Shown piece by piece: positions 9,896 through 21,563 of a stretch of DNA of 64,000 nucleotides. The position numbers and the translations under genes were made by a program. Position 1 is the first letter of the stretch; the number at the start of each line of letters is the position of its first letter. Under the pieces are notes generated by a model. It worked only from the letters and a program-made list of their open reading frames with translations, searched no databases and had not been told where the DNA came from. This DNA is from Phyto melanocephala (Eukaryota > Arthropoda > Insecta > Diptera > Rhinophoridae): the NCBI GenBank assembly GCA_941918925.1, contig OW799233.1:124210833-124274832 (forward strand), in the 5' to 3' direction.

Positions 9896-12000
9896 CATAA
9901 TAACAGTAGAATGAGGTAAAACATGCTGAAAAAATATGCAAAAAAAGAAAAATACATATGAAATTATAGTCGAATATGCAGGCAAATTCTTTAAAGTCCA
10001 AACATATTTTGTTTACTCTGTTCTCAGAGCTAAGGGCGAACAAATGCATATGAATAAACTTCCTGTTCCTAGTAGTTATAATTTAATGTCCTTAGTTGTT
10101 CCGGAGGCATTCTTGAATAAGTCTTTTAGTTACTTTGGAGGTGACACAACCTGATTTTTGTGATAGTTCAGGAAATCAAAATTGAGTTTTAATAATTAAA
10201 ACACCAACGTGTTTAAACGAAAGCATGGGAACAATTAATAAAAGTCTTATTCTAACTCTGTGTCAATTCTCGTTCCGTGAAATAAAAACTTTTTTTAAAT
10301 CAAAGAAAAAATAATAGCGCTTTCTACTTAACGCCTTTTGTTTATAAATAGCTGACATCACTGTTTTAAAGCATGAACTATTTGTTTGTTGTGTAACAAA
10401 ATAAAAATGCTTGTTATTGTATTCAAAGTTGCACCGAAATACAGTAATACTTCGAAGTATATTACAGAAGGTGCAGTTTAAGCTTTAAAGGGTTTTGCAC
10501 AGCTCTTTAATACAAAACGTATGCCACTTTTTATTACCATTATTTTTGCATTCAGCTCCGTTATCAAAATTTAAAGCATTTCATTAGCAGGAATTTAGAA
10601 GCCAAAACGAAGCTGTTTTCTTGGTATGTATATTTTAACCTGCATATGTGTATATCTACTGGCATTTTAACATTTAACAAGAAAATATCTGTAAACTTTA
10701 AGTATCTTTATAAAAAAATTCAACAATTTAAATGTTTAAGACCTATAATTTAAATATAATAGAAAAAGGATGGTTTTAAAAATGTGCAACATTTAAAAAG
10801 AATAAGACATCACATTTATACCACAAAACACATGTTTGTCATTTAATACACTTTTTTCACTTAAAAAAACTATTTATAAGCGAATAATCTAAACTACGTA
10901 CGTAGTTGCATACATACATATGTATGTAATTACTTATACATTTAAATATTAACATAGACATGTTATACAATTATAGACGACATAAAATCAAATTACACAA
11001 TACAACTCTCAAAGAGGGGTTCTTCAATGAAAGAAATATAACCTAAAGATCTCCTACGTTGAATCAGCATCTCAAGTTTTAAAAGAATTTGTTAAATTGT
11101 CTTCGTAATGCCTATGAATAATTATAATTTTAAATTTATTTAAATTTTTTTTTGTAATAAAATAAATTAAACATTTCTATCTATAACAGTTAATAAAATT
11201 GTAAATTTAACAAAATTAAAAACTGAAATATAAACGATCCCAGTCTGAAATGAATTCAACAGAGATTTTTATCAATCTTAATGTTTATGTAGTCTGTCTG
11301 ACTGCCTTGAAACATATCAAAACCTTTCTTTAACCTTTCATCAAACTTGTTGTTGTTGGCATTTTTTTTAAAAGGGTTTCGCAGAATATATTTTCCTCTT
11401 TCTTTTTCATCGATTGTATCAGGTTCTGTAATATGTAAAAATAAATAAAAACGTGTTTATTTGTACTTTCTACCTGTGGGGCGTAAATAAATTCTTATTG
11501 TCCTTCTTTTCAGTTGTTGTTAGTTGCTGTGAAACATTTTCCAAAAATTGTCTGCAAAATGTGTCAAGAATAAAGGTTTTTGTTATGAAATGAGGTGTTA
11601 CTAAAGGTAAAATGACACGTTTATTATTTTGTTTTAACAATTGCAACAATTTTGTTACGGGCATAAATTAATGTTAAAGAAATACTCACAATGTCTTGGC
11701 AGGAAGCTAGAAATTTGTGAAAAATTTTAACTTAAAATGTGAAATGTATTTATCTTTAGTAAACGTATTATCTGTTATACATTTTAGTATTTTTCTCAGT
11801 GTATTTTTTTAATTTAATGAAAGACTTTCTAAAATATTATTCTATTATATTGGATTCAAACGGTATGCTACCAAGTCATATTGCCATAATGTGCTAATAT
11901 TTTATACTAGTTTTAAAAAAGAAATTTGTTGTACTTTTAAGGAAAAAAGTCTTAAAATTTTAAGACTTTATGCTCTATTGGGGGATTAACAATAATAGCA
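9896..12000. other. About 2.1 kb with no recognised gene
   Basis: AT-rich sequence. Short open frames at 9936-10154 and 11470-11664 carry no recognisable motif and have no supporting context. A CATA/TATG microsatellite patch is at 10908-10927. No paired terminal repeats were found. Confidence 0.5.
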
Positions 12001-12002
12001 TG

Positions 12003-12060
12003 AAAAATTAAGACTATTGTGAACAACCCCTCATAATTAAGTGTGCTATTTTGAATTTAA
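12003..12060 (+). repeat. Repeat block, inverted partner of 18242-18300
   Basis: GTGAACAACCCCTCATAATT followed by AAGTGTGCTATTTTGAATTT is present here. Its reverse complement lies at 18245-18285 with one or two changes, and weaker similarity extends outward past GACT. Because similarity runs on both sides, these are probably two copies of a longer repeat rather than transposon ends. Confidence 0.7.
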
Positions 12061-12823
12061 ATCATTTTCGGCTTTGGCTAAATTAAAATGTTTTTTAATT
12101 CTAATCCATGAATTTATTAAATTAGATTTTACCACAATATTTTCCATTTTTCAGTTTTGCCGCAAATCACAAATAAATTAAATTTTGTTTGATAAACAAA
12201 AACAGCAGAATCCTTGGCCGATCTTATTTGACACCACCAGTGATTTGTTACCAAAAATTAGCAGCTGCGCTTAAATTTGGATGTCGGCCCGATAAAATTA
12301 TACAATGAACGGCGACGGCTTACAAAGACTATTGCGACTTGGCTTAGCCGGCTGAGCCGTTTAGCACAGGGTCTGCTTATTAAATACGACAGCACAATAA
12401 ACATAGCGTACAAAGTTCTATTATTATGAGACACTTTTTGTTTGAAAAGCAACAACAACATTTTTAAACCATTGTAAAATTTTAGAACAAAATGACAATA
12501 TGACATGATAAGACACCTTGTGAATCACCCGTATGCTTATTATTTTGTCATAACTTTTAAATAAAAATCTGAGTCGAACGGCCGAAACTCTTTATTCGAG
12601 CCGGCGTTAATATTCAAACGCCGTCGTCATTGATATATGATATACATATGTGTCTAATATGTTTAACCTTAACCTTATCTTATTGCAGTTGTCTTATTGT
12701 AGTCGCAAACTGCTTGTATCTTCACCGCATATTGACGTTTTTTCGAATAATTGAAAGCTATGCTGTTTTAGAATTTGCTTTAAATACATCATCGTCTTTA
12801 ATTAAATCCATTATATACACAAA
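12061..12823. other. No recognised gene; possible MITE end at 12478-12524
   Basis: AATGACAATATGACATGATA then AGACACCTTGTGAATCACC (about 12490-12526) resembles the right end of the MITE at 55510-55665. No matching left end was found nearby. The rest, including a slightly GC-richer patch at 12240-12370, shows nothing recognisable. Confidence 0.4.
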
Positions 12824-14047
12824 CAGTGATGTCAGAACTTGATTAGCAAAAATGGCTAAAATTCTGGAAAAAATGGATAGAAACTAGCTAAAAAATGGCT
12901 AAATCCTTTACATAGAAAGTTTTCAATATTTTAATAAAAAAAATAAGAAAAATTTGTTTTAAAAGAAACATAATAAAATTTAAGACCGTTTGTAATATAC
13001 TTAATACATCTTTGACTAGTTATAAAGTACAAGAATTGTTACAATGGTGTTAAAAGGACCAATTATCATCAGCATCTAGCTCGCTATTATTGTCATTGTC
13101 ACCTTAACTTTCTTTAGATCCTATAAATTTAAAATAATTATGTGCTACTTCATATTGATAACAGCATTTATCAATACTTTTTAAGTCGTATCATAAAAAA
13201 AGAATATAGAAAAAATAAAATATTGGTATTTCGAAATAAACCAAACTCTATTCAATCTTTATAAGTCAATATTGAACGTGCCATTCATGACACAACTTAA
13301 GTTAGTGGAAAAAGTGCTCGAAAATTGGGTTGATCGAATTCGTTTCGCAGAAGAAGTCGTGGAGGCCATTTGAATGTGGTTTTATTTAAAACTTAATTGT
13401 ATCGATTGAATTTGAATTTCCGTAACATAAAGTCTGTTTTTTTTTTTAAGAAATCATATCACTCTTATTGAAAACCCTTTTACATAGCTAATGTATCCTT
13501 CTGCTGTTGTAGCTCAAAATTCACTGGAATTAAAAGTAAAGGCTTGGTCTTTATAATATGTATATCCGATACCATTTATGTGTTTCAGAGTGAACAGTTA
13601 AATCATATAATTTTGCATTAATTTCACATTTAGAATATTTACAAAAAACTTTTTAACTTCTGTAATCCATTCTTTTAATTTTGGGTGGGATAACCATGCC
13701 TTCATAAACTTCTGGGAAAATTTTGTTTATTTTTCTTAAATTTCTTTTTCTATTTATTTATTACACATGCTTGGTTGGTTTTTTTTCACTGATTGATTGT
13801 TTGTTTATGTAATATTTTAAAGAGGTTCCCATCGAGGCAATTTTTAGTAGTTTAAAAAACATTGTTTTATAGAAGCGTTTTTCACTATTTAGGAAACGAA
13901 ACAACAACAACACTTAAAAGCTAAAAACAAAAAATGACTAAAAAATGCTAAAAAAAATATCTAGGAATGGCTAAAAAAAATGGCTTATAGCTAAAAGCTG
14001 ATTTTCCTAGCTAAGCGTGTTCAAAAATAGCTAAATTGGCAACACTG
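12824..14047. mobile_element. Non-autonomous hAT-type transposon with perfect 8-bp duplication
   Basis: The element starts CAGTGATGTCAG and ends GGCAACACTG (inverse CAGTGTTGCC). It is flanked by identical 8-bp copies of TACACAAA at 12816-12823 and 14048-14055. Sub-terminal direct and inverted AAATGGCTAAA / AGCTAAAA motifs cluster at both ends, as is common for hAT transposase binding. No transposase frame is readable in 1224 bp, so it is non-autonomous or fully decayed. Confidence 0.88.
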
Positions 14048-14369
14048 TACACAAATTTTTTTTTTGGTCAATCCCGAACCAACTGATTAGATTGATTATC
14101 GTAATTTTTTCTTAACACGCTTTGCTGCCACTTATCAGATTTTGGGACTCCAAGGTAGACGCTTCTGCGATTAGTAACCAATCTAGCAACGTATATTAAA
14201 AATATTTCAATAACTTATTCTTCTTTGTCTTCATCACCTAAAAAAGGTTCGTTAAAATTTAAACAGATGCAATTTTGTTTATTCTTAATTATGCCAGCCA
14301 TTACAATGTCAAACATATAATTTTTGCCAGTGAACGAAAAGAAACGAAACACAGTACAAATCATCTGAG

Positions 14370-14910
14370 CAGTGTTGCCGTTTTCACTGCGATCGCAGTT
14401 TTTCACTGCAATTTGCCCGTCGTCACTGCGTAACTGCGTTTTTAAGTTTTTGGTAGTTTTCCTCTTTTTTTGATCAACAACGCCTTAACATAATTTATCT
14501 CAAACGTGTTTAACACGTAAGTCTGTAAAGGCTATAATACAACGAGATAAAATGGTCACCCTGTTAAAAATATAGCAGCTAGATGGCAACATTTTCTGCT
14601 GTTACGTTACGTTGCAGTTGACTGATTAGGTCTTGAATTAAAATATCAAAAATCCCGTTAGAAAAACATAAACAAACTATTTCGTGAAAAAAGTATTTGC
14701 TTTTCAGTCCATTTAATTAATTTTTATATTGTTTCGAAATGAATGGGTAAGTTGGCGTTTAAAAATGGGCAAAAAAGTGTTAAAAAAGTGAAAAAAATTT
14801 CCTTTTCTTTGTCGAAACGAAAACGATATTTTTTATTTCTCGTCACTGCGCTTCAGTGCGTTTTTTTTGTCGATTTCACTGCGAAAAAAATTTGGTCGGC
14901 GGCAACACTG
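14370..14910. mobile_element. hAT-type MITE (first of two copies)
   Basis: The 11-bp inverted ends are CAGTGTTGCCG and CGGCAACACTG. Many sub-terminal CACTGCG / CGCAGTG motifs lie near both ends. The 8-bp target duplication is CATCTGAG at 14362-14369 and TATCTGAG at 14911-14918 (seven of eight bases). A second copy is at 41700-42265. No coding capacity is credible. The right target duplication touches that of the next element (14918). Confidence 0.9.
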
Positions 14911-14925
14911 TATCTGAGTCAGAAA

Positions 14926-17554
14926 CAGCGTTGTCAACTTTAAAATTTCAAAAAGCACCTAAACCCCTAAAAAAGCGCGTAATTTTCATAAAAAATCACT
15001 GAGTTTAAAATGTGTACAAATTTAACTTTACATTTGCTAATATAATCATTACTTCAAAAAATTAAAGCTTTTAGATGCCAGTTGCCCCCTAAAATAAATT
15101 ATTTTACAAATGGCAATAAGACTGGAGTTTTGATTGATATCGGTAATCGAAATACAAGTCTAAAGATATTCTGTTCTTTATATTATTAGGCCAAAACATC
15201 CAAATGTACTATCAATGCAAATAATAACCTCATCAGGGTGTCAATTTGTGCTCTAAAAAATTTTAAAATGAAAAGTATTTGCATATTAATTTCTCTTTTT
15301 TTATTTTCACCAAGGTTTGATCAACTTGAAACTTTACTTACAAAATAAATTCTCGTAACAATTTCATTTTATAAGAAGTAGGTGGTTTATGTCTCATAGA
15401 CCATACAGGATATCAACAAACCAGCATCGGAAATAAGTTTCAATTAATAATAAACAAGCAAAACACTCAAATAACAGAAACATTGTATACTATCAATCCT
15501 TATAAGCTTCTTAATTATAATTATTCATTGATTCTTCCAAAAGTAGCTTAAAAGCAGTTTTGCTACATATCACTAATTTAAAAAGTCCTATTCCGATAGC
15601 ACTTAGCACAAATACTAAAGAGACATACGCATCAATGAAAAAACTAATACAGTTAATTAAATATGAAGACCACAAGTGGAAAATATGCGCAGATTTAAAA
15701 GTGGTAGCTCTTTTAAGAGGCATGCAATTGGGCTATACTAAAAATATGTGCTTCATGTGCTTATGGAATACGCGTTTCGATGGCGACCAGTACAATACAC
15801 GGGATTGGGCTTTACGTGAGGAAAGCAGATTGCATAGAAACAATGTTATTGAATTACCACTTGTGTCGATGGAAAAGATTTTGCTTCCTCCACTCCACAT
15901 CAAACTGGGTATTGTAAAAAATTTTATAAAAGCATTGAGCCCAGATGGTGTTGCTTTTACCGAATTGCACCGAATTTTTCCACGATTAAGCGGCATGAAA
16001 GTAAAAGAAGGTATGAACTCTAACTACTTTATTAAATTAGATTTATATTTCATTTCATAATGTTTCTATTTTACAGGAATTCTTAATGGACCGGACATTC
16101 GCCGTCTTATGAAGGACCATCAATTTGAGGTTGCATTGAATGATATCGAGCTATTGGCCTGGAATTGTGTGAAATCAGTAATAGAAAATGTATTAGGAAA
16201 TCATCGGTCTGAAAACTGGCGAATTTTAATCAAAAATATGCTAACCGCATTTAAAAACTTAAACGTTAGAATGTCATTGAAAATACATTTTTTGCATTGC
16301 CATGCCGAAAAATTTAATGAACAATCCAGCCGAGTCTGATGAACATGGCGAGAGATTTCACCAAGTAACAGCCAGGCTCAAACACTGGTATAGCGGCAAA
16401 CAACTTGATTCGCTATTAGGGGATATTTGTTGGAATCTGCAGGAGGAAGAAGAATAAATTTCTAAATAAAAACTACTTAACAACAAAAAATTTTTAGTTT
16501 GGTTATATAAAAAATTCAAAAATTTCATCTTTTCTGAAAAAATCAAAAGTTGTAGACAGACTTTAATCACAAATAGCTTATTTTGCACCTGCGCAACATT
16601 ATTTTTCATTCCCATCATTTGTTTCTGAGGCCTAGGATTCACTCCTAGGGGGATAAAATGTATGACCGACCTCCAATGTTTTTTGTTCTTAACATTTTCT
16701 TAAATTATACTTTCCCTTTATCACCATCCCTTAGGGGGGCTCCCATACAAATATTGCGTTTTATGAAATTCTTAAATTAATTAAAATTTGTCGACTTTTG
16801 TGAATAAAATCAAAAGTTGGTAACAGATTTTAATCATTTATGGCTTGTTTTGTTAGCAGCTTTGTTTTTTATATGTTTGCAAAAAATTAGAAGCCTAGCT
16901 GCATTTTTTAATTTTTTATGAATTTTTAAAGAACAAAAATTTCGAAATTTTGATAAAAAAATTAATTTAAAAAAAAAAAAAAAATATGTTTCTAAAACGA
17001 CTGCGAATGTTAGAAAGAGGTTTTACTTTTCTTAAAGGAAATTTTATTGCGGAATTTCGGTTTTTTAAGTTTTTTCAATAAGCTAAAGCGTTTTTGAGTT
17101 ACGCGAACATATGTTGTGCAACCTCCTCCATTTTCGAAATAACGGTATATCTCGAAAACCAGAGCCAATCTTAAAAAACCGTGGGCACCACTGGATTCAG
17201 CGTACCCGAATTATGGTCACTTGTCACGAAAAAAAAGTGTCAATTTCATGCACAGTGTTATTAGTTTTAGTATCATAAGCTGAAAGTATTATCAACATAA
17301 TATCATTTTACAATGAGTAAATATTTTTTAGCTTTGTTAAGATACGTAAGGGTAATTAAAGATATTTACCCTTACAAAAATTGTTTTCAATTAAAAAAAT
17401 TATTTTCAAATTTAGTATTTGGTGTCACCGAAATAAAAATAAAAGCACTAAAAACTTTAAAAAAAATCACCAAGCACTAACTCGCAATTTTTTCGCTTCC
17501 AAAATGTTAAAAATCACCAAAAACGGTGATAAAATCACCGAGTTGACAACGCTG
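14926..17554 (+). mobile_element. Transposon with hAT-like ends encoding a non-canonical conserved protein
   Basis: The ends are CAGCGTTGTCAACT at 14926 and its inverse AGTTGACAACGCTG ending at 17554. Perfect 8-bp duplications GTCAGAAA flank it at 14918-14925 and 17555-17562. Hairpin-forming AAATCACCAAAAACGGTGAT lies just inside the right end. The element is 2629 bp and carries one recognisable gene (15521-16457) with an intron. The ends and 8-bp duplication fit hAT (P-type elements also duplicate 8 bp). The encoded protein does not look like the classical hAT transposase I know. Confidence 0.85.
15521..16457 (+). pseudogene. Conserved transposon-borne protein (ICADLK / GERFHQ family), one frameshift
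   Basis: Exon 1 (15521-16010) reads LFIDSSKSSLKAVLLHITN, then KETYASMKKLIQLIKYEDHK, WKICADLKVVALLRGMQLGY and a cysteine pair CFMCLW. It continues with LPPLHIKLGIVKNFIKA and FPRLSGMKVKE. A 66-bp GT-AG intron (16011-16076) follows. Exon 2 reads GILNGPDIRRLMKDHQF, AWNCVKSVIENVLGNHRSEN and MSLKIHFLHCHAEKF, then shifts frame near 16315-16325 into ESDEHGERFHQ, ending at TAA 16455-16457. A stop at 15518 cuts the N-terminus. From memory, proteins of this pattern occur as uncharacterised multi-copy genes in many arthropods. The Asp in ICADLK, CxxC and the Glu/His in GERFHQ are candidates for an RNase-H-like active site, which is inference. No start codon is assigned. Confidence 0.7.
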
Positions 17555-17685
17555 GTCAGAAACTTTTCAATTTTCATGAATCGTTTTGTTTGCGAGCAAA
17601 ACAAAACCACAAACTTTTCAATGCAAAAGAGCATAAACAAAACAATTCGGGTTTTGTACTTAGGCTTTGCTTTAACGGTATGCTT

Positions 17686-18149
17686 CGTTTGAGTACGAAA
17701 CAAGAATGAAACGTTTGCAAACGTTTGCAGAACAAAAAGATTATAACAATCATAATAACAATGCACCATTACCAATTCGCAAACTATAGTCAGTGACTTC
17801 ATATCGTTATTAGGATCATAAAATTAATGTAGGTAGGTAAAATGTTAAAAAATTCTCAACAACAAGCAGCAATAAACATGTATGTAGATTTTTTCATGTA
17901 AAGAGCAAATCAATCAGCAAACGTTTTGAAACGTTTGCAGAAAGTATTGTACTGTATTGTTTTGCATGTTACATATTGAAGCTGAGTACTTTTCGATTCT
18001 GGTTTTGTTTGCACTCATAGTACAAAACAATACAAAACAAAATGCATGTACCGTTGTCCTGGGTTTTGTTTCGTTTTGTTTTCCCTCTCTGAAATTATCG
18101 AAACAAAACTATTGGAAACGTTTCCTTTTGTTTGTTTTCGTACTCTGAT
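17686..18149. repeat. Candidate MITE rich in AAACGTTTGC palindromes
   Basis: AGTACGAAACAAGAATGAAA then CGTTTGC begins near 17688. The inverse of 18115-18147 reads AGTACGAAAACAAACAAAAG then GAAACG, giving imperfect inverted ends of about 30 bp. Copies of GCAAACGTTTGC and AAACGTTT lie inside, along with many TTTTGTTT motifs. No target duplication was recognised, so the boundaries and class are tentative. Confidence 0.45.
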
Positions 18150-18241
18150 TTTTGCACAAACCGGTTATTATTTTCGCCCTTTCATTCGCTTTTGCCATTT
18201 TTAATTTAAATATTTATAACAGTGTTTTTTAAACAGCTGAC

Positions 18242-18300
18242 TCAAATTCAAAATAGCACACTAAATTATGAGGGGTTGTTCACAGCAGTCATATTTTTTG
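18242..18300 (-). repeat. Repeat block, inverted partner of 12003-12060
   Basis: AAATTCAAAATAGCACACTA then AATTATGAGGGGTTGTTCAC is the reverse complement of the block at 12 kb. The pair brackets the cluster of three hAT-like elements at a distance of about 6.2 kb. Confidence 0.7.
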
Positions 18301-18442
18301 GTGTTATTATATTAAAACATATAACTTTATTAAAACCATTTGAATCCTCCAAATATAAAAATTAAGAATAACTTTTTTCTAGCATTTTTTTATTTTTACT
18401 GTCAACGTCGTTTTAATTTTTGAGTTAATATAAGTCCCCTTT

Positions 18443-18755
18443 CTGATTAGGCAAGTCTCTTGCGCAAGTTAGTTTTTTATTTTCTTTGATTTTACTTTGA
18501 ACTTGCTTTCACGTTCAGACACAGCAATTAACTTGCCCAAGTTTTGTTTTCTTTTACTTACTTTTTTTTAATTTTTTGACATTTCTTATTTGTTTTTGGG
18601 TTCTCAATCAAAAACTTGCTTGTACTTACCGAGTACAGGCAAGTGTGTACTTAAATATGAGCAATTTTCTTCCTCTTAACCCGACTTTACCCCTTTTATC
18701 TACATATAAACACAAAATTTGCGCAAGTCTCTTGCGCAAGAGCCTTGCCTAATCT
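18443..18755. mobile_element. MITE with TTGCGCAAG-containing inverted ends
   Basis: The left end is CTGATTAGGCAAGTCTCTTG then CGCAAG. The right end, inverted, is CAGATTAGGCAAGGCTCTTG then CGCAAG. TTGCGCAAG is itself palindromic. Pairing extends about 30 bp. No coding capacity. The target duplication is not clear, so boundaries may be off by a few bases. Confidence 0.75.
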
Positions 18756-20440
18756 GAAAAAGATCTAACAACGACGCACAAAAAAGTATTTTAATGATAT
18801 AACCGGCCTAGGTTCCTAGATAATCTTTTTCCTTCCGTTTAGACGACCAGTGAGTTTGGCGTGTAATTTTGAAAAAATATTTATTAAAAAATTTTGTTCA
18901 AAAGGTTTTTAGAGAAAAGTGAAAAGTGTGTCTTAATTTTTAGGGTAAAAATAAAACACTAGTTTTGATTGTTTTTTTGTACAGAGTTAATCATTAATTT
19001 TTTTATCTACTAAATTCTAAAAAATGTTAAAGGATTAATAACAATAAACTGATTTGAACCACGTAAATCTTTAAATTATAAAAAAGCTTTTATTTAGCTT
19101 AAATAAACCTAAAATTCGTCTAAACTACACTTGCGAATGGTTTGTGTGATTCAAAGCTTGTGTTTTAAGCATCGCCGGCAGGTAATAACGTTTCAATGAC
19201 AGATACCTGAATGACGACAACATCTATAGCAAGAATACAATATTAAATTATTTAGCGTTATGTAAGAGGTTTGGATTTTTGTTCAGATTTAAGATGAATA
19301 ACAACGGCAGCAATAACATTTTATTGCTTAAACTACCCTAAAGCCATAAATCAAATAAACACATACACACACACAGACTCATACTATTTTTAAATAAGAT
19401 TATTTTTATGATCATTTTCCACTTGCAAAAGTTTTGTATGTTTCTTCTCATTTAAACAGAAATTATATTCAGCTAAACATATTTGTATTGACTATGATGG
19501 CTGGTTAGCTTGTAAAGTGGCAACAGAAAAATAATCTCCCACTGTGATATTGTTCAGAATATTGTGTTTCGCTGTTAACTCAATCTAACTTGAGTACGGT
19601 GTAATAGTGTGAAGATCAAGAAAAAACTTCTGGGTGTATGGACGGATCACTATTCTTTATTGTTGTGCATTTTTGTGTCTTTCAAGAATCTTGTATTCAC
19701 CAGAGTACGGCATATTTAAAGATATTTCCTAAATTACTCATGTTGATTTATTTTTACATTCAGTAAATTAAACAAAACACACTTGTCAATAAAATGAGTA
19801 GTGTTATGCCGAACATTTTCTAATTTGTTTGTAGGTGGCTGCGAGAAATTTAAGCAATTTTCTTTTGTTCCGAACACCCTGTTAATTTTAGAAAAAAAAA
19901 ATAATTCTGTATTGTTGTTTCTTTATTTCGCTTGCCCTATTCTGCTTTTCACATTATTTAGTAATGCATGCAAGTAAAGTGTTTGCTGTCTCTCTTACTT
20001 TCGCAGTGTTATTTTTTTGATTTGAATTTTTAGTTTTTTTTTAACAAAACATGAACAAACGAATGGCTGGAGTTTAGGAAATAAAAATACAAAAATAATT
20101 TTATTGAATTAAATGAAACAGCTAATACATGCGCAGGTAGACAACTTTTCATTATTCAAAAAAATTATGATTGTAAGTGAATTTTATTGGTATAAATTTT
20201 TGCTCACTGGAACAATGTCAATCTCTGGTATCGCTGGTATGCAAAAATGTTTACTGTTTACACGTCTTAGGAATTATGAAAAGGGGGAAATATTTGACCT
20301 CAAGAAAATCATGCATGAAAACATTTGGAGAAAATTTATTTATTGTAAATCATTAATTCTGGCTCAAGTTTATTTTCTTATTATAAAAATTCCTCAGACA
20401 TTTTTAAATTTAAATATAAACATTTAAAAATTAAAAAAAC
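18756..20440. other. About 1.7 kb with no recognised gene
   Basis: AT-rich. A short CA run lies at 19361-19376. No recognisable protein, RNA or terminal repeat was seen. Confidence 0.5.
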
Positions 20441-20515
20441 GAATTACGATACTAGCCAAGTGTAATGCATTTTCGTAACCAGCTATGATTTTATCTGCAA
20501 CACTCTTTAATGATT
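20441..20515 (+). repeat. TAGCCGAGTGG-type 60-bp repeat, diverged copy
   Basis: CTAGCCAAGTGTAATGCATT then TTCGTAACCAGCTATGATTT and CAACACTCTTTA matches the blocks at 1589-1652 and 30502-30561. A poly-T run at 20549-20574 follows at a short distance. Confidence 0.7.
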
Positions 20516-20699
20516 AATGATTAAATATGAATCAGCCAGAGCTTGCTTTTGTTTTTTTTTTTTTTTTTTTTTTTAATTAAATCTCAATAAAAAGTTGATA
20601 TTTTTGCCAATATCTTTGCCGCTAATGAACTGATTGTAAATTTATTTTTAATTAATGTTCTTATATGTGTATTTCAGAGAAATACAACAAACGGGAAAA

Positions 20700-20990
20700 T
20701 ATGTTATCTGGGAGCTTTAACATTGTTTGTGTGCTTATATCTCAGCCGCTAATGGGTCGAAGTTTCTGACTTTCAATAGCAAAATTCTCGAAAACATTTC
20801 CGATAAATTTATACCACATAAAATCCCGTAAGATATGTTGTGGCTTCTAAAAGTTGATTTCAACGCTCACACGGACGAATAGACGAACTGACGACATAGC
20901 TAAATCGATTTCTTTATTTATAAGAATTTAGCATGTATACTTTATGGGTTCGCAAATGAATACTCTAGAAATTGCACCTTTACACACTCG
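20700..20990 (-). mobile_element. Diverged DINE-like internal fragment
   Basis: On the minus strand it reads ACCCATAAAGTATACATGC (core), then GAAATCGATTTAGCTATGTC, a short GTCY-like tract and GAAATCAACTTTTAGAAGCC. This order matches the other DINEs. Neither terminus is preserved. Confidence 0.6.
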
Positions 20991-21563
20991 TGAACGTATT
21001 TTTTTTTAAATTATTTTCTTATAAAGATAGTTTTAAAAAATAAATTTTAATAAAATTTTTTTATACAGTTTCTTTTTCGATTACAAATTTGTAGATATAT
21101 TTTTAAGAAAACTTTTGACAATTTCTAGTCTATATTTTTTTATAAAAAAAAATACAAATCTATATTTAAAAAAAAATACAGATTTTTTTTCCTTAAAGAA
21201 ATTTTTCAAAATTTAAGGATGCAAACATATGAAGAGAACGTCTGATTAAAAATTAAGTATTTTCTTAAAAAAATGGTTTTTAAATATAATTTCATAAATT
21301 TCTTTTTGATAAATTTTCTTTATCAAACAAATTGTAAATAATTTTTATTTTTTAAAATTTTTTTTGAATTTTTTATACAAAATTTAATTTTTGGAAAATG
21401 TGAAAAATTTTTATTTTTTTTAATTTTTAAGTTAAATTTTTTCTTCTGGAAATTTTTAATAAACTTGCTCTTGATAATATTTTACCTTTGTAAAAAAATT
21501 TTGAACAAATACTGGCGACTCTATTATATTGTAAATATATATTTGAATTCACTTTTTATAAGT
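20991..21563. other. Very AT-rich stretch with no recognised gene
   Basis: Long A and T runs and repeated AATTTTT motifs. No gene, hairpin-ended element or microsatellite worth naming was seen. Confidence 0.5.

Noticed and set aside
14943..15743. Open frame 14743-14943 as a small host gene
   Set aside because: It is inside the hAT MITE; the equivalent region of the second copy at 41.7 kb does not preserve it.
14926..17554. P-element assignment
   Set aside because: P-type elements also make 8-bp duplications, but the CAGCGTTG ends look hAT-like and no THAP-type or P-transposase motif was seen. It remains a formal alternative.
17381..17802. Overlapping 103- and 111-residue frames on both strands
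   Set aside because: They span the end of the 14926-17554 element and its flank, show no family motif and are lysine/asparagine-rich as expected of AT-rich DNA.
12003..18300. A single large transposon bounded by the inverted 40-bp repeats
   Set aside because: Similarity continues beyond the putative outer ends, and no target duplication is visible.
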